From the NCBI RefSeq assembly GCF_009831555.1, contig NZ_WUUU01000007.1:1-44671 (forward strand): a stretch of DNA of 44,671 nt. Direction: 5' to 3'. The notes under the pieces are model-generated. The model saw only the letters and a list, made by a program, of their open reading frames with translations, made no database searches and was not told the origin of the DNA. The DNA is from Halobacterium bonnevillei. GTDB taxonomy: Archaea; Halobacteriota; Halobacteria; Halobacteriales; Halobacteriaceae. The position numbers and the translations under genes were made by a program. Each line of letters opens with the position of its first letter. Position 1 is the stretch's first letter. Positions 33,028-42,108 of this stretch are shown in pieces.

Positions 33028-34014
33028 ATGACCACGACTTCGAGTGCGCCGGGGAAGGTCTATCTCTTCGGCGAACACGCCGTCGTCTACGGCGAGCCGG
33101 CGGTGCCGTGCGCCATCGAGCGCCGCGCACTGGTCACCGTCGCGGGGCGCGACGACGACCGCGTCAGGGTGTCCGCCGACGACCTGTCGCTGGACGGGTT
33201 CACCGTCGAGTACGGCAGTTCCAGCGACGGGAAACCCGACGTCGACGTCCCGACGCCGCTCATCGAGGCGGCGATGGGGTACGTCGAGGAGGCGCTCGCG
33301 CAAGCCAGGGACGCCGCGGACCGACCGGACGCTGGCTTCGACGTGGAGATCGAGAGCGAGATACCGCTGGGCGCTGGCCTCGGGTCGAGCGCGGCCGTCG
33401 CCGTCGCGGGCATCGACGCCGCGACCCGGGAACTCGGCGTGGAACTCGACCCGAGGGACGTCGCAGACCGCGCGTACCAGGTCGAACACGAGGTCCAGGA
33501 CGGCCAGGCGTCGCGGGCGGACACGTTCTGCTCGGCGATGGGGGGTGCGGTCCGCGTCGAGGGCGACGACTGCGAGACGATGGCGGCGCCGGACCTGCCG
33601 TTCGTCGTCGGGTACGACGGCGCGAGCCACGACACCGGCGAACTCGTCGCGGGGGTGCGCGCGCTCCGCGACGAGTTCGGGTTCGCGTCCGACACCGTCG
33701 CGGCCATCGGCGACCTGGTCAGGGAGGGCGAACAGGCGCTGGCCGACGGCGACCTCGAGACGCTGGGGCGGCTGATGAACTTCAATCACGGCCTGCTGTC
33801 CGCGCTCGGCGTGTCCTCGCGGTCGCTGGACAACCTCGTGTGGGCGGCCCGCGACGGCGGCGCACTGGGCGCCAAACTCACGGGCGCGGGGGGCGGTGGC
33901 TGCATCGTCGCGCTGGACGAGGGCGACGGCGTGGAGACAGCGCTCTCGCTGTCGCCAGAGTGCGAGGAGTCGTTCAGCGCCGAACTGGCGACGGAGGGCG
34001 TCCGCGAGGAATGA
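33028..34014 (+). CDS. mvk: Mevalonate kinase
   Basis: The 328-residue GHMP kinase opens TSSAPGKVYLFGEHAVVYGE. The ATP-binding PLGAGLGSSAAVAVAG lies near residues 113-128 and the C-terminal GHMP motif is LTGAGGGGCIVAL. It phosphorylates mevalonate in the archaeal lipid pathway. The upstream open frame has no family similarity, so ATG 33028 is used. It overlaps the isopentenyl phosphate kinase start by four bases (ATGA). Confidence 0.95.
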   Translation: MTTTSSAPGKVYLFGEHAVVYGEPAVPCAIERRALVTVAGRDDDRVRVSADDLSLDGFTVEYGSSSDGKPDVDVPTPLIEAAMGYVEEALAQARDAADRPDAGFDVEIESEIPLGAGLGSSAAVAVAGIDAATRELGVELDPRDVADRAYQVEHEVQDGQASRADTFCSAMGGAVRVEGDDCETMAAPDLPFVVGYDGASHDTGELVAGVRALRDEFGFASDTVAAIGDLVREGEQALADGDLETLGRLMNFNHGLLSALGVSSRSLDNLVWAARDGGALGAKLTGAGGGGCIVALDEGDGVETALSLSPECEESFSAELATEGVREE

Positions 34015-34748
34015 CGGTCGTCGTGAAACTCGGGGGCAGCGTCGTCACCGACAAGTCGGCCCCCGAAACGGTCGCCGAGGACGTGCTCGCGGACCTGGCC
34101 GCTGCCATCGGGGACGCGGACCTCTCGGACCTCGTGGTGGTGCACGGCGCCGGAAGCTTCGGTCACCCGGTCGCGGCCGAGCACGGCGCCTCCAGCACGG
34201 CCGGCACGCGGGACCCCGCTGCGGTTCGCGACATCTCCGGCGTGATGGAACGCCTGAACGACGCGGTCGTCGGCGCGCTCGCCGACGCCGGCGTCCCTGC
34301 GGTCCCAGTCCACCCCTGTTCCGCCAGCCACCGGACCGAAGACGGAACGCTCCAGTTCCCGACCGACGCCCTCGAGGCGATGCTCGGCGAGGGCTTCGTG
34401 CCCGTCCTCCACGGGGATGTCATCACGCACGCAGGCGAGGGCGCGACGATCCTCAGCGGCGACGAAATCGTCACGCACGTCGCGGACGACTTCGACGCGG
34501 ACCGCGTCGGCATCTGCTCGACAGTCCCCGGCGTCTTCGACGAGGACGGCGACGTCGTCCCCGAAATCACGGACTACGACGACGTCGCGGCGGCGCTCGG
34601 CGAGAGCGCGGCCACCGACGTCACGGGCGGGATGGCCGCGAAAGTGCGGGCGCTGCTGGACCTCGGCGCGCCCGCGTTCGTCTTCGGACCGGACGCGCTA
34701 GCGGCGTTCCTCGCCGGCGAAGACGCCGGGACGAGAATCGAGGGCTGA
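34011..34748 (+). CDS. Isopentenyl phosphate kinase
   Basis: The 245-residue amino-acid-kinase fold enzyme makes isopentenyl diphosphate from the monophosphate, the closing step of the archaeal mevalonate route. VVKLGGSVVTDKSAP (4-18) binds phosphate. HGAGSFGH52P carries the family's catalytic His. Also present are VLHGDVITH and the late TDVTGGMAAKVRALLDLG. The ATG lies within the mevalonate kinase stop region, so the two are coupled. Confidence 0.93.
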   Translation: MTVVVKLGGSVVTDKSAPETVAEDVLADLAAAIGDADLSDLVVVHGAGSFGHPVAAEHGASSTAGTRDPAAVRDISGVMERLNDAVVGALADAGVPAVPVHPCSASHRTEDGTLQFPTDALEAMLGEGFVPVLHGDVITHAGEGATILSGDEIVTHVADDFDADRVGICSTVPGVFDEDGDVVPEITDYDDVAAALGESAATDVTGGMAAKVRALLDLGAPAFVFGPDALAAFLAGEDAGTRIEG

Positions 34749-34770
34749 CCGCGGCAGCCAGCGGTCGACC

Positions 34771-34968
34771 CTATTCGGTACCGGGATTGCCCTCCACGAC
34801 GTCGGCGTCCGGGGCGTTGTCCTTGACGCTCTGGAGTCCCTGCTTGGCTTTCTGTTTCGACGCGTACCCCTCCCCGGAGTCAGCGATGATGTTACCGTTG
34901 TCGTGGACGAGTCGCCATCGGTACTGTCCGGACTGGTCCTCGTACACGTGGAACGTGGCGGGTGCCAT
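34771..34968 (-). CDS. HVO_2922/YegP-type DUF1508 protein
   Basis: The 65-residue single-domain protein reads FHVYEDQSGQYRWRLVHDNG, then NIIADSGEGYASKQKAKQGL and ending KDNAPDADVVEG. This is the DUF1508 fold, a short beta-beta-alpha unit usually duplicated in bacterial YegP but single here. Function unknown. The open frame extends far upstream; ATG 34968 is chosen because similarity starts there. It is convergent with isopentenyl phosphate kinase (22 bases apart). Confidence 0.88.
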   Translation of the reverse strand: MAPATFHVYEDQSGQYRWRLVHDNGNIIADSGEGYASKQKAKQGLQSVKDNAPDADVVEGNPGTE

Positions 34969-35198
34969 ACTGGCCCCAGAGACGCCCGCTCCAAGGGTGT
35001 TTCGGCGCGCCGGGGTCATCCCCCGCTGGTGCATATCCCCGCTGTTTTTAACACCGCGGGACGTACGGCGTCCAAGAGCAGTGTCGCGGGCAGCGACGCG
35101 GTAGCGACCGATGGCTGCAAGACGCCCCGGTTCGCCGCCGGTAGTCCGCGGCTGTTTCAGACACGATTCCCGCACAGCGGGTTTCAGTGCTCAAAACC

Positions 35199-36545
35199 AT
35201 GGAAATCGAAATTGCCACAATTGGCGGCTACGAAGAAGTCGGCCGGCAGATGACTGCCGTCCGAGCGGGTGACGACATTGTCATCTTCGACATGGGCCTC
35301 AACCTCTCGCAGGTCCTGATTCACGACAACGTCGAGACCGAGAAGATGCACAGCCTCGACCTCATCGACATGGGCGCGATTCCGGACGACCGCGTCATGT
35401 CCGACCTCGAGGGCGACGTGAAGGCCATCGTGCCGACGCACGGCCACCTCGACCACATCGGCGCGCTCTCGAAGCTCGCCCACCGCTACGACGCGCCCAT
35501 CGTCGCCAGTCCGTTCACGCTCGAACTCGTGAAAGGGCAGATCGAGGGCGAGCAGAAGTTCGGCGTCGACAACGACCTCGTGGAGATGGAGGCCGGCGAG
35601 ACGATGGCCATCGGCGACCGCTGCGAACTCGAGTTCGTGCACGTCACGCACTCCATCATCGACGCGATCAACCCCGTCCTCCACACGCCGGAGGGCGCCG
35701 TCGTCTACGGCCTCGACAAGCGCATGGACCACGACCCCGTGCTCGAGGACCCCATCGACATGCAGCGGTTCCGCGAGATCGGCCGCGAGGGCGACGGCGT
35801 CCTCTGCTACATCGAGGACTGCACGAACGCCGGCCGGAAGGGCCGTACGCCCTCCGAGAGCGTCGCGCGCCGCCACCTCAAGGACGCGATGCGGAGCATC
35901 GAGGACTACGACGGCGGCATCGTCGCCACGACGTTCTCCAGTCACGTCTCCCGCGTGTCCTCGCTCGTGGAGTTCGCGAAGGACATCGGCCGCGAGCCGA
36001 TTCTGCTCGGCCGCTCGATGGAGCAGTACTCGGGCACCGCCGAACGCATGGGCCGCGTGAACTTCCCGGACGACCTCGGGATGTTCGGCCACCGAAAGTC
36101 CGTCGACCGCGCGTTCAAGCGCGTGATGAACGAGGGCAAGGAGAACTTCCTGCCCATCGTCACGGGCCACCAGGGCGAACCCCGCGCGATGCTGACGCGG
36201 ATGGGCCGCGGCGAGACCCCCTACGACATCGAGGACGGCGACAAAGTCATCTTCTCGGCGCGCGTCATCCCCGAGCCGACCAACGAGGGCCAGCGCTACC
36301 AGAGCGAGCAACTGCTGCGGATGCAGGGCGCCCGCATCTACGACGACATCCACGTGTCCGGCCACCTCCGCGAGGAAGGCCACTACCAGATGCTGGACGC
36401 GCTCCAGCCCCAGCACGTCATCCCCGCCCACCAGGACATGAAAGGCTTCGCGCCGTACGTCGACCTCTGCCGGAGTCAGGGCTACAAGGTCGGCCGTGAC
36501 CTCCACGTCACGCAGAACGGCAACACCATCCAGCTCGTCGAGTAG
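35199..36545 (+). CDS. Ribonuclease J-type beta-CASP exonuclease
   Basis: The 448-residue metallo-beta-lactamase/beta-CASP nuclease carries PTH81GH83LD85H86IG, the zinc motif 2. [13 protein letters not shown] is N-terminal. The beta-CASP region includes [20 protein letters not shown], and [34 protein letters not shown] and [10 protein letters not shown] hold the later motifs. It should degrade RNA 5' to 3', as archaeal RNase J does. A GTG at 35187 is an alternative start four codons upstream. GGPP synthase begins directly after the stop, so the two genes form an operon. Confidence 0.93.
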   Translation: MEIEIATIGGYEEVGRQMTAVRAGDDIVIFDMGLNLSQVLIHDNVETEKMHSLDLIDMGAIPDDRVMSDLEGDVKAIVPTHGHLDHIGALSKLAHRYDAPIVASPFTLELVKGQIEGEQKFGVDNDLVEMEAGETMAIGDRCELEFVHVTHSIIDAINPVLHTPEGAVVYGLDKRMDHDPVLEDPIDMQRFREIGREGDGVLCYIEDCTNAGRKGRTPSESVARRHLKDAMRSIEDYDGGIVATTFSSHVSRVSSLVEFAKDIGREPILLGRSMEQYSGTAERMGRVNFPDDLGMFGHRKSVDRAFKRVMNEGKENFLPIVTGHQGEPRAMLTRMGRGETPYDIEDGDKVIFSARVIPEPTNEGQRYQSEQLLRMQGARIYDDIHVSGHLREEGHYQMLDALQPQHVIPAHQDMKGFAPYVDLCRSQGYKVGRDLHVTQNGNTIQLVE

Positions 36546-37592
36546 ATGTCGAAGAACGCTCGCGAAGAGGCGGTGCTCGGCGCGGTCCGCGAGCGCCGCG
36601 AGAAGGTCAACGCGGCCATCGACGAGGAACTCCCCTCGAAGCGGCCGGAGCGACTCTACGAGGCGTCGCGCTACCTCCTGAAGGCGGGCGGGAAGCGCCT
36701 CCGCCCCGCAGTGCTGTTGTTGACCGCCGAGGCGTTAGGGGACGTGCCGCCGGGGAGCACGGACTACCGCGAGTTCCCGGACCTCACCGGGGAGTCGATC
36801 GACGTGATGTCCGCGGCCGTCTCCATCGAGGTCATCCAGTCGTTCACGCTCATCCACGACGACATCATGGACGACGACGACCTGCGCCGCGGGGTGCCTG
36901 CGGTCCACCGCGAGTACGACACGGAGACCGCGATTCTCGCGGGAGACACGCTGTACTCGAAGGCGTTCGAGATTATGCTCCGGACGGGCGCGCCGCCGGA
37001 ACGCGGCATGGGCGCGATGCAGACGCTCGCGGAGACGTGCACCCACATCTGCGAGGGACAGGCCCTCGACGTGGAATTCGAGACCCGCAGCGACGTCGTC
37101 CCCGAGGAGTACATGGAGATGGTGGAGTTGAAGACCGCAGTGTTGTACGCTGCGGCCGCGTCGATTCCCGCCGTCCTCCTGGGCGCCGACGACGAGACCG
37201 TCGAAGCCCTCTACAACTACGGGGTGAAAGCCGGTCAGGCGTTCCAGATCCACGACGACATCCTCGACCTCACCGTTCCGAGCGAGCAACTCGGCAAGCA
37301 ACGCGGCAGCGACCTCGTGGAGAACAAGAAGACGGTCGTGACCCTGCACGCCAGCGGCCAGGGCGTCGACGTCGAAGGCCTGCTGGACGCCGACGACCCC
37401 GAACACGTCACCGACGACGAGATCGAACAGGCCGTCAGCGTCCTCGAGGACGCCGGCAGCATCGAGTACGCCCGCGGCCTCGCGGACGACCTCGTCGCGG
37501 AGGCGAAGGCCCACCTCGACGTTGTCCCGGACAACGAGGCCCACCGCCGCCTCGAACAGGTCGCGGACTACCTCGTCGAACGGGGCTACTAG
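36546..37592 (+). CDS. idsA: Geranylgeranyl diphosphate synthase (trans-prenyltransferase)
   Basis: The 348-residue polyprenyl synthase has the first Asp-rich motif DDIMD at 105-109, in FTLIHDDIMDDDDLRRG, and the second, DDILD, at 237-241. KAGGKRLRP (47-55) binds the allylic diphosphate. F100, five residues before the first motif, is the chain-length residue pattern of archaeal type I GGPP synthases. It makes the C20 chain for archaeol lipids and carotenoids. The ATG immediately follows the RNase J stop. Confidence 0.93.
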   Translation: MSKNAREEAVLGAVRERREKVNAAIDEELPSKRPERLYEASRYLLKAGGKRLRPAVLLLTAEALGDVPPGSTDYREFPDLTGESIDVMSAAVSIEVIQSFTLIHDDIMDDDDLRRGVPAVHREYDTETAILAGDTLYSKAFEIMLRTGAPPERGMGAMQTLAETCTHICEGQALDVEFETRSDVVPEEYMEMVELKTAVLYAAAASIPAVLLGADDETVEALYNYGVKAGQAFQIHDDILDLTVPSEQLGKQRGSDLVENKKTVVTLHASGQGVDVEGLLDADDPEHVTDDEIEQAVSVLEDAGSIEYARGLADDLVAEAKAHLDVVPDNEAHRRLEQVADYLVERGY

Positions 37593-37695
37593 GAACGGCC
37601 TACTTACTGGAATATCCGCCGTAGAGGCTCGCTACGAGAGTCTGAGGGGGAAACAGTTAGTATGGTAGACGTTGACATAGAACGTGGTGTGTCCG

Positions 37696-38307
37696 ATGGC
37701 AGAAAACTGGAACATCAGGGGGGACTACGTCGAGGCGTGCAACTGCGAGGTTGCATGCCAGTGCGTCTGGCTCGAACCCCCCGATGGAGACGTATGCACG
37801 GTATCGCTCGCCTGGGAGATCGAGGAAGGACAGTACGGCACCGTGGATTTGAGCGGCCTCGGGGTGGCAATGCTCATCTACACCGACGAGGGCGTCATGT
37901 TCGCCCCAGACACGGGGTGGTACCTGGCACTCCTCGTCGACGAGACGGCGGATGCAACCCAGCAAGCGGCGATCGAGGACATTTTCACGGGCCACGCTGG
38001 CGGCGTCTTTGCCGTCATCGCCGATACCCACGTCGAATCTGCAGAGGTCGCCACCGCGCCCTTCGAATTCGACAGGGACGATGGGGACTTCTCGGTCGAG
38101 GTCGGAGACGTCGTGACCATGGAGACGACCCCGAAAGACGGGTTCAACGACGAACCAGGGACAATCACCCCACATCCGCTCGGACCAGGCCTCGAGATGA
38201 AAACAGCGAAATCCGAAGCAGCGACCGTCTCGTACGACGACGACTTCTCGTGGGACGTCTCGGAGAACAACTCGTACTACTGCGATTTCGAGCTCGTGAA
38301 CGCCTGA
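37696..38307 (+). CDS. DUF1326 domain-containing protein
   Basis: The 203-residue soluble protein has a dense cysteine motif at its N-terminus, C15-N-C17-EVA-C21-Q-C23, plus C34 and a C-terminal C196. It has no signal peptide. YVEACNCEVACQCVW and the following WEIEEGQYG, plus GHAGGVFAVIADTHVES, match the DUF1326 family, whose function is not established. The cysteine cluster suggests metal binding. A GTG at 37684 is an alternative start. It lies 25 bases before a DUF2182 membrane protein gene, a frequent pairing in other genomes. Confidence 0.85.
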   Translation: MAENWNIRGDYVEACNCEVACQCVWLEPPDGDVCTVSLAWEIEEGQYGTVDLSGLGVAMLIYTDEGVMFAPDTGWYLALLVDETADATQQAAIEDIFTGHAGGVFAVIADTHVESAEVATAPFEFDRDDGDFSVEVGDVVTMETTPKDGFNDEPGTITPHPLGPGLEMKTAKSEAATVSYDDDFSWDVSENNSYYCDFELVNA

Positions 38308-38332
38308 CAAGATTCCCCGATCGACAGACACC

Positions 38333-39118
38333 ATGCGGACGCCAGCCAGGTGGCAGTTCGACCACCGACGTATCCCGGTCGTGGCAATCGTCACCTACGG
38401 AATTGCCGTAATCGCGTGGGTAGCGATCGTTCGACGCTGGCTCCCCATGCCGGGTTCAGTTCCCGGCCTCCAGATGACCGACCCGGGTGGCCCGGAGGCG
38501 ATGGCGCTCTCGAATGGACTCGCCGGTCTGGGCCTCTACGTGGGGATGTGGGGAGTGATGATGGTCGCAATGATGTACCCCTCCACAGTCCCGCTGTTCC
38601 GAATGTACTACCGGACGCTCGACGGGACGACGAACCTGCAAAAAGCAACGCGCGTTAGTGCATTCCTGGGAACGTACGCCCTGATCTGGGCACTCACGGG
38701 TGTCGTTCCACTCCTCGTGAACGCAGCCGTGCCGATCGCGGTCGTTGCCGACGGTCACGGCATGCTCTTGCTCGGGGGAACACTGGTTTTGGCGTCGCTC
38801 TACCAGCTTTCGCCGTACAAACGTCGGTGTCTGCAGTACTGTCGTACGCCGCTTGGCTTCCTGATGGAGTACCACCAACCCGGAGTGTCCGGGGCAGCGC
38901 GGATGAGTTTTCGATTCAGCGTCTTCTGCGTGGGTTGTTGCTGGGCGCTGTTTGCAGTCCTGGTCGTCGTCGGATCGATGAACATCCTGTGGATGGCGGG
39001 CATCACGGCGATCCTGTCGGCAGAGCGTGTTCTCACCTGGGGGGACCGCGTCGCGAAGGGGATCGGAGTTGCGTCGGGCGTAACCGGGGTAGCCGCGGTT
39101 CTGGTTGCTCTCGTGTAG
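38333..39118 (+). CDS. DUF2182 integral membrane protein (predicted metal-binding)
   Basis: The 261-residue protein has about six or seven hydrophobic segments. Landmarks are GMWGVMMVAMMYPSTVPLF (a Met-rich helix), YQLSPYKRRCLQYCRTPLG and FCVGCCWALFAVLVVVGSMN. These give a C-x3-C and a C-x2-CC motif together with many Met residues. This pattern agrees with the DUF2182/COG5486 label 'predicted metal-binding integral membrane protein'. Transport or insertion of a soft metal with its DUF1326 partner is inference. The next gene, gltX, starts 195 bases further on. Confidence 0.85.
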   Translation: MRTPARWQFDHRRIPVVAIVTYGIAVIAWVAIVRRWLPMPGSVPGLQMTDPGGPEAMALSNGLAGLGLYVGMWGVMMVAMMYPSTVPLFRMYYRTLDGTTNLQKATRVSAFLGTYALIWALTGVVPLLVNAAVPIAVVADGHGMLLLGGTLVLASLYQLSPYKRRCLQYCRTPLGFLMEYHQPGVSGAARMSFRFSVFCVGCCWALFAVLVVVGSMNILWMAGITAILSAERVLTWGDRVAKGIGVASGVTGVAAVLVALV

Positions 39119-39266
39119 GCTCGTCCGCCGACCGGGAATACGACTCCCGAATCTCGACGCCGTAATCCACCCCACGTCAGTGGCCTGGCGGTATCTGATC
39201 AGGAATCAGTTGGTGCAGACACAGAGTCAGTACTCAGTACCAGGGGTGAATCGACCCGGCCTCGCC

Positions 39267-39286
39267 GCAAATCCCAACGGATTTGC
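39267..39286 (+). promoter_or_regulatory. Perfect hairpin just upstream of gltX
   Basis: GCAAATCC-CAAC-GGATTTGC is an 8-base perfect inverted repeat with a four-base loop, ending 27 bases before ATG 39314. It occupies the place where a TATA box would be expected, so it could be an operator, or a terminator for the DUF2182 transcript. No T-run follows. Confidence 0.45.
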
Positions 39287-39313
39287 CGTACTCGGGCGAA
39301 CCACTGGACAAGA

Positions 39314-41071
39314 ATGGACGACGAACTCGCCGAGCGCGCGCGCCGCGCAGCCGAGACGGCGGCGCTGTACAACGCGCTCAAACACGACAGCGACGCACAG
39401 GTCGGCGCCATCATGGGACCACTGATGGGCGAGAACCCCGAGTTCCGAGAGCACGGCGACGAGATTCCCGGCGTGATCGCGCCGGTCATCGAGGACGTGA
39501 ACGCGATGGACCGCGGCGAGCAGCGCGACCGCCTCGGGGAACTGGCGCCCGAGCGCGTCGAAGAGCTCGAGGCCGAGGGCGAAGAGGACGACCAGGTGTT
39601 GCCGGACCTGCCGAACGCCGAGGAGTACGACGACATCCGGATGCGGTGTGCGCCGAATCCGAACGGCCCGTGGCACATCGGCCACGCGCGGATGCCGGCG
39701 GTCATCGGCACCTACGCCGAGGAGTACGACGGCGAGTTCATCGTGCGGTTCGACGACACCGACCCGGAGACGAAGCGCCCGCTGCTGTGGGCGTACGACG
39801 AGATCCTCGAGGAGATCGAGTACCTGGGGTTCGAACCGGCCGCGGTCCACCGCGCGAGCGACCGTCTCGAGACGTACTACGAGCACGCCCGCGACCTCGT
39901 CGAGATGGGCGGTGCGTACACGTGTAGCTGTCCGGGCGAGGAGTTCTCCGAACTGAAGAACGACGCCGAGGCGTGCCCGCACCGCGAGAAGGACCCGGAG
40001 ACAGTCGCCGAGGAGTTCGAGGCGATGGTGGACGGCGAGTACGACCCCGGGGAGATGGTGCTGCGCGTGAAGACCGACATCGAACACAAGAACCCCGCGC
40101 TCCGCGACTGGGTGGCGTTCCGCCTCATCGACACGCCGCACCCGCGCGAGGAAGCCAGCGACTACCGGTGCTGGCCGATGCTGGACTTCCAGTCGGGCGT
40201 CGACGACCACCTGACGGGCGTCACGCACATCATCCGCGGCATCGACCTCCAGGACTCCGCGAAGCGCCAGCAGTTCGTCTACGACTACTTCGGCTGGGAC
40301 TATCCGGAGGTCATCCACTGGGGGCACGTGCAGGTCGACGACTACGACGTGAAGATGTCCACGTCGACCATCCGGGAACTCATCGACGCCGGCGAACTCG
40401 ACGGCTGGGACGACCCGCGCGCGCCGACGCTCCCGAGCGTCCAGCGCCGCGGCATCCGCGGGCAGGCGCTCGTGGACGCGATGGTGGAACTGGGCACGTC
40501 GACGAGCAACGTCGACCTCGCGATGTCCGCGGTGTACGCGAACAACCGCGACGCCGTGGACGACGACGCACCCCGGCAGTTCCTCGTACGCGACGACTTC
40601 GACGCGCGCGCCGAGGGTGCCGACAAGTCGTACGCGGCCATCGAGGTTCCCGTCGACGACGGCCCGGACAGCGCGCACCCGGCAGTGCATCCCGAGCACG
40701 AGGACCGCGGCGAACGTCACATCCCCGTCGGTGACGCCGTCCTCGTCGAGGAGTCGGACCTCCCGGCCGTCGGCGAGCGCGTCTGGCTGAAGGGCTACGG
40801 GCCGGTCCGGTACGACGGCGAGCGCTTCGCGTTCCTCGACGCGGACATCGACGTCGTGCGCGAGGAGGGCGTCGACGTCGTCCAGTGGGTGCCGGCCGAC
40901 GACAACGTGACCGTGCGGCTCCGGACGATGGACGGCGACGTCACCGGGTTCGCGGAACCCGGCTTCGGCGACGTCGACCCCGATACCGTGGTGCAGTTCG
41001 TACGGGTCGGGTTCGCGCGCTGCGACCGCCACGACGCCACGGAGTCAGTGGCGTACTTCGCTCACCCCTGA
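39314..41071 (+). CDS. gltX: Glutamyl-tRNA synthetase
   Basis: The 585-residue class I synthetase is of the archaeal type. The HIGH signature lies in NPNGPWHIGHARMP (near residue 115), KMSTS in DDYDVKMSTSTIRE (near 345), and FDDTDPETKRPLLWAYDEI between them. The first 100 residues form the archaeal N-terminal extension, and the C-terminal part is a beta-barrel anticodon-binding region as in GlnRS. In haloarchaea this enzyme also charges tRNA-Gln for later amidation. One Cys pair (YTCSCPGEEF) with a later ACPHREKD may hold a zinc. Confidence 0.95.
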   Translation: MDDELAERARRAAETAALYNALKHDSDAQVGAIMGPLMGENPEFREHGDEIPGVIAPVIEDVNAMDRGEQRDRLGELAPERVEELEAEGEEDDQVLPDLPNAEEYDDIRMRCAPNPNGPWHIGHARMPAVIGTYAEEYDGEFIVRFDDTDPETKRPLLWAYDEILEEIEYLGFEPAAVHRASDRLETYYEHARDLVEMGGAYTCSCPGEEFSELKNDAEACPHREKDPETVAEEFEAMVDGEYDPGEMVLRVKTDIEHKNPALRDWVAFRLIDTPHPREEASDYRCWPMLDFQSGVDDHLTGVTHIIRGIDLQDSAKRQQFVYDYFGWDYPEVIHWGHVQVDDYDVKMSTSTIRELIDAGELDGWDDPRAPTLPSVQRRGIRGQALVDAMVELGTSTSNVDLAMSAVYANNRDAVDDDAPRQFLVRDDFDARAEGADKSYAAIEVPVDDGPDSAHPAVHPEHEDRGERHIPVGDAVLVEESDLPAVGERVWLKGYGPVRYDGERFAFLDADIDVVREEGVDVVQWVPADDNVTVRLRTMDGDVTGFAEPGFGDVDPDTVVQFVRVGFARCDRHDATESVAYFAHP

Positions 41072-41198
41072 ACCGGGAAGCGACCGCCGCGAGCGGTCGG
41101 CACGTCCCGGGCCAGAACGCTTGTGGATCTGTCACGTCACCGTGCGACGCCTGGATTTCCGCCTGAAGTTTCTTACGGCCCCATCGTGAATTGGTAGC

Positions 41199-41489
41199 AT
41201 GGTTAGCACGTCGTTACTCGAACTCGTGGGTGTGGTCGGGCTCGCAATGGCTGCCCCGCTGTTCGCGGTCAGCACGCAGCGGTGCAGTGGATCGGCGTTC
41301 GCTTCAGTTTTCGGCCTCCTGACGGCCACCGTGGTCCTCGGCATCGCCGCGGTGCTCGTCGACCTCGCGCTGGTGTCCGAACCGGTCAAACAGTCCCTAA
41401 CTGTGACGTTCGTCGGGGCCGCCGCGGTATTATCGGTCGGTACTGCGACGCGACTCGTTCGCCTGACGTCGGGCCGGTGGTCTGTGTGA
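41199..41489 (+). CDS. Small membrane protein 1 of a five-gene cassette
   Basis: The 96-residue protein has three hydrophobic segments (about 7-24, 32-56 and 66-83) and a short basic end (RLVRLTSGRWSV). No motif or family was recognised. It heads a run of five overlapping genes. Its TGA overlaps the GTG start of the next gene. A TTTCTTA element near 41168-41174 is a possible TATA box 25-31 bases before ATG 41199. Confidence 0.72.
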   Translation: MVSTSLLELVGVVGLAMAAPLFAVSTQRCSGSAFASVFGLLTATVVLGIAAVLVDLALVSEPVKQSLTVTFVGAAAVLSVGTATRLVRLTSGRWSV

Positions 41490-41824
41490 CCGCCGCATAC
41501 CTCGTTATCCTGGGTATCGAGGGCGCTGTCGTGGCCCTGGCCGGCGCCGTCATCACGGCGACGGCGTTCCGTAATCCTGAGGTGGTTCTCTACGAGCGCG
41601 CCGTCGGTGTCGCGGGGCTCGGACTCGCGGCTGGCGGACTCGGCACCGTCTTGGGCACAGCCGGCCTGCCGGCCCTGGCGTCCGTCTTCGTCGTCGCCGC
41701 AGCACTCGCGTTCGTGCTCGCCGGATGGCGGCTCGCCGTCGACGGCCTCCAGACGGGGGACTGCGTTCGACGCCCGCACCAGGGCGACCGCTTCTCCGGC
41801 GGCTTCGAGGGGGAGAGAGAATGA
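41486..41824 (+). CDS. Small membrane protein 2 of the cassette
   Basis: The 112-residue protein is read from GTG 41486, inside the stop region of the previous gene (GTGA overlap). The next upstream in-frame start codons lie inside the previous coding sequence. Three hydrophobic segments are seen (LVILGIEGAVVALAGAVIT, VGVAGLGLAAGGLGTVLGT and LASVFVVAAALAFVLAGW), then a polar tail of about 25 residues (TGDCVRRPHQGDRFSGGFEG). Function unknown. The stop overlaps the next ATG by four bases. Confidence 0.68.
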   Translation: MTAAYLVILGIEGAVVALAGAVITATAFRNPEVVLYERAVGVAGLGLAAGGLGTVLGTAGLPALASVFVVAAALAFVLAGWRLAVDGLQTGDCVRRPHQGDRFSGGFEGERE

Positions 41825-42108
41825 GCCTCCTCGGCGTGCTGGTGTACGTACAGGCCGGGTTCATGTTCGCCGCGCTGCCGCTGAGTCTGCTCGCAGCCTA
41901 CGGATTCCGGGGGACGCCGTGGGGTCGCGTGCTCTCGCCGCTGCCCGTCATGGAGGTGGCGTTCAGTATCGGGCTGGGTATCGGCATCCTCGGCGGCAGT
42001 GGGGACTGGCTGCTCGTCCAGGCGGGTGCCTACGGAGTCGGCGTCGTCGCGGTCAGCCTGCTGTCGTTCCGGCTCGCTCGCCTCGCCACCGGAGGTGTCC
42101 GAACGTGA
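41821..42108 (+). CDS. Small membrane protein 3 of the cassette
   Basis: The 95-residue protein has three hydrophobic segments (about 4-27, 38-58 and 64-84), with charged residues only in short loops and at the C-terminus (SFRLARLATGGVRT). It starts with ATG in an ATGA overlap and ends in a GTGA overlap. No family was recognised. The polarity pattern is similar to cassette members 1, 2 and 4, suggesting they could assemble together. Confidence 0.7.
   Translation: MSLLGVLVYVQAGFMFAALPLSLLAAYGFRGTPWGRVLSPLPVMEVAFSIGLGIGILGGSGDWLLVQAGAYGVGVVAVSLLSFRLARLATGGVRT

Noticed and set aside
34771-35175. Longer version of the DUF1508 gene starting at 35175
   Set aside because: The added N-terminal residues are basic and unlike the family; the domain begins at ATG 34968.
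39227-41032. 601-codon reverse-strand frame opposite gltX
   Set aside because: Antisense of gltX; composition is Val/Arg/Asp-rich as expected from complementing acidic haloarchaeal codons.
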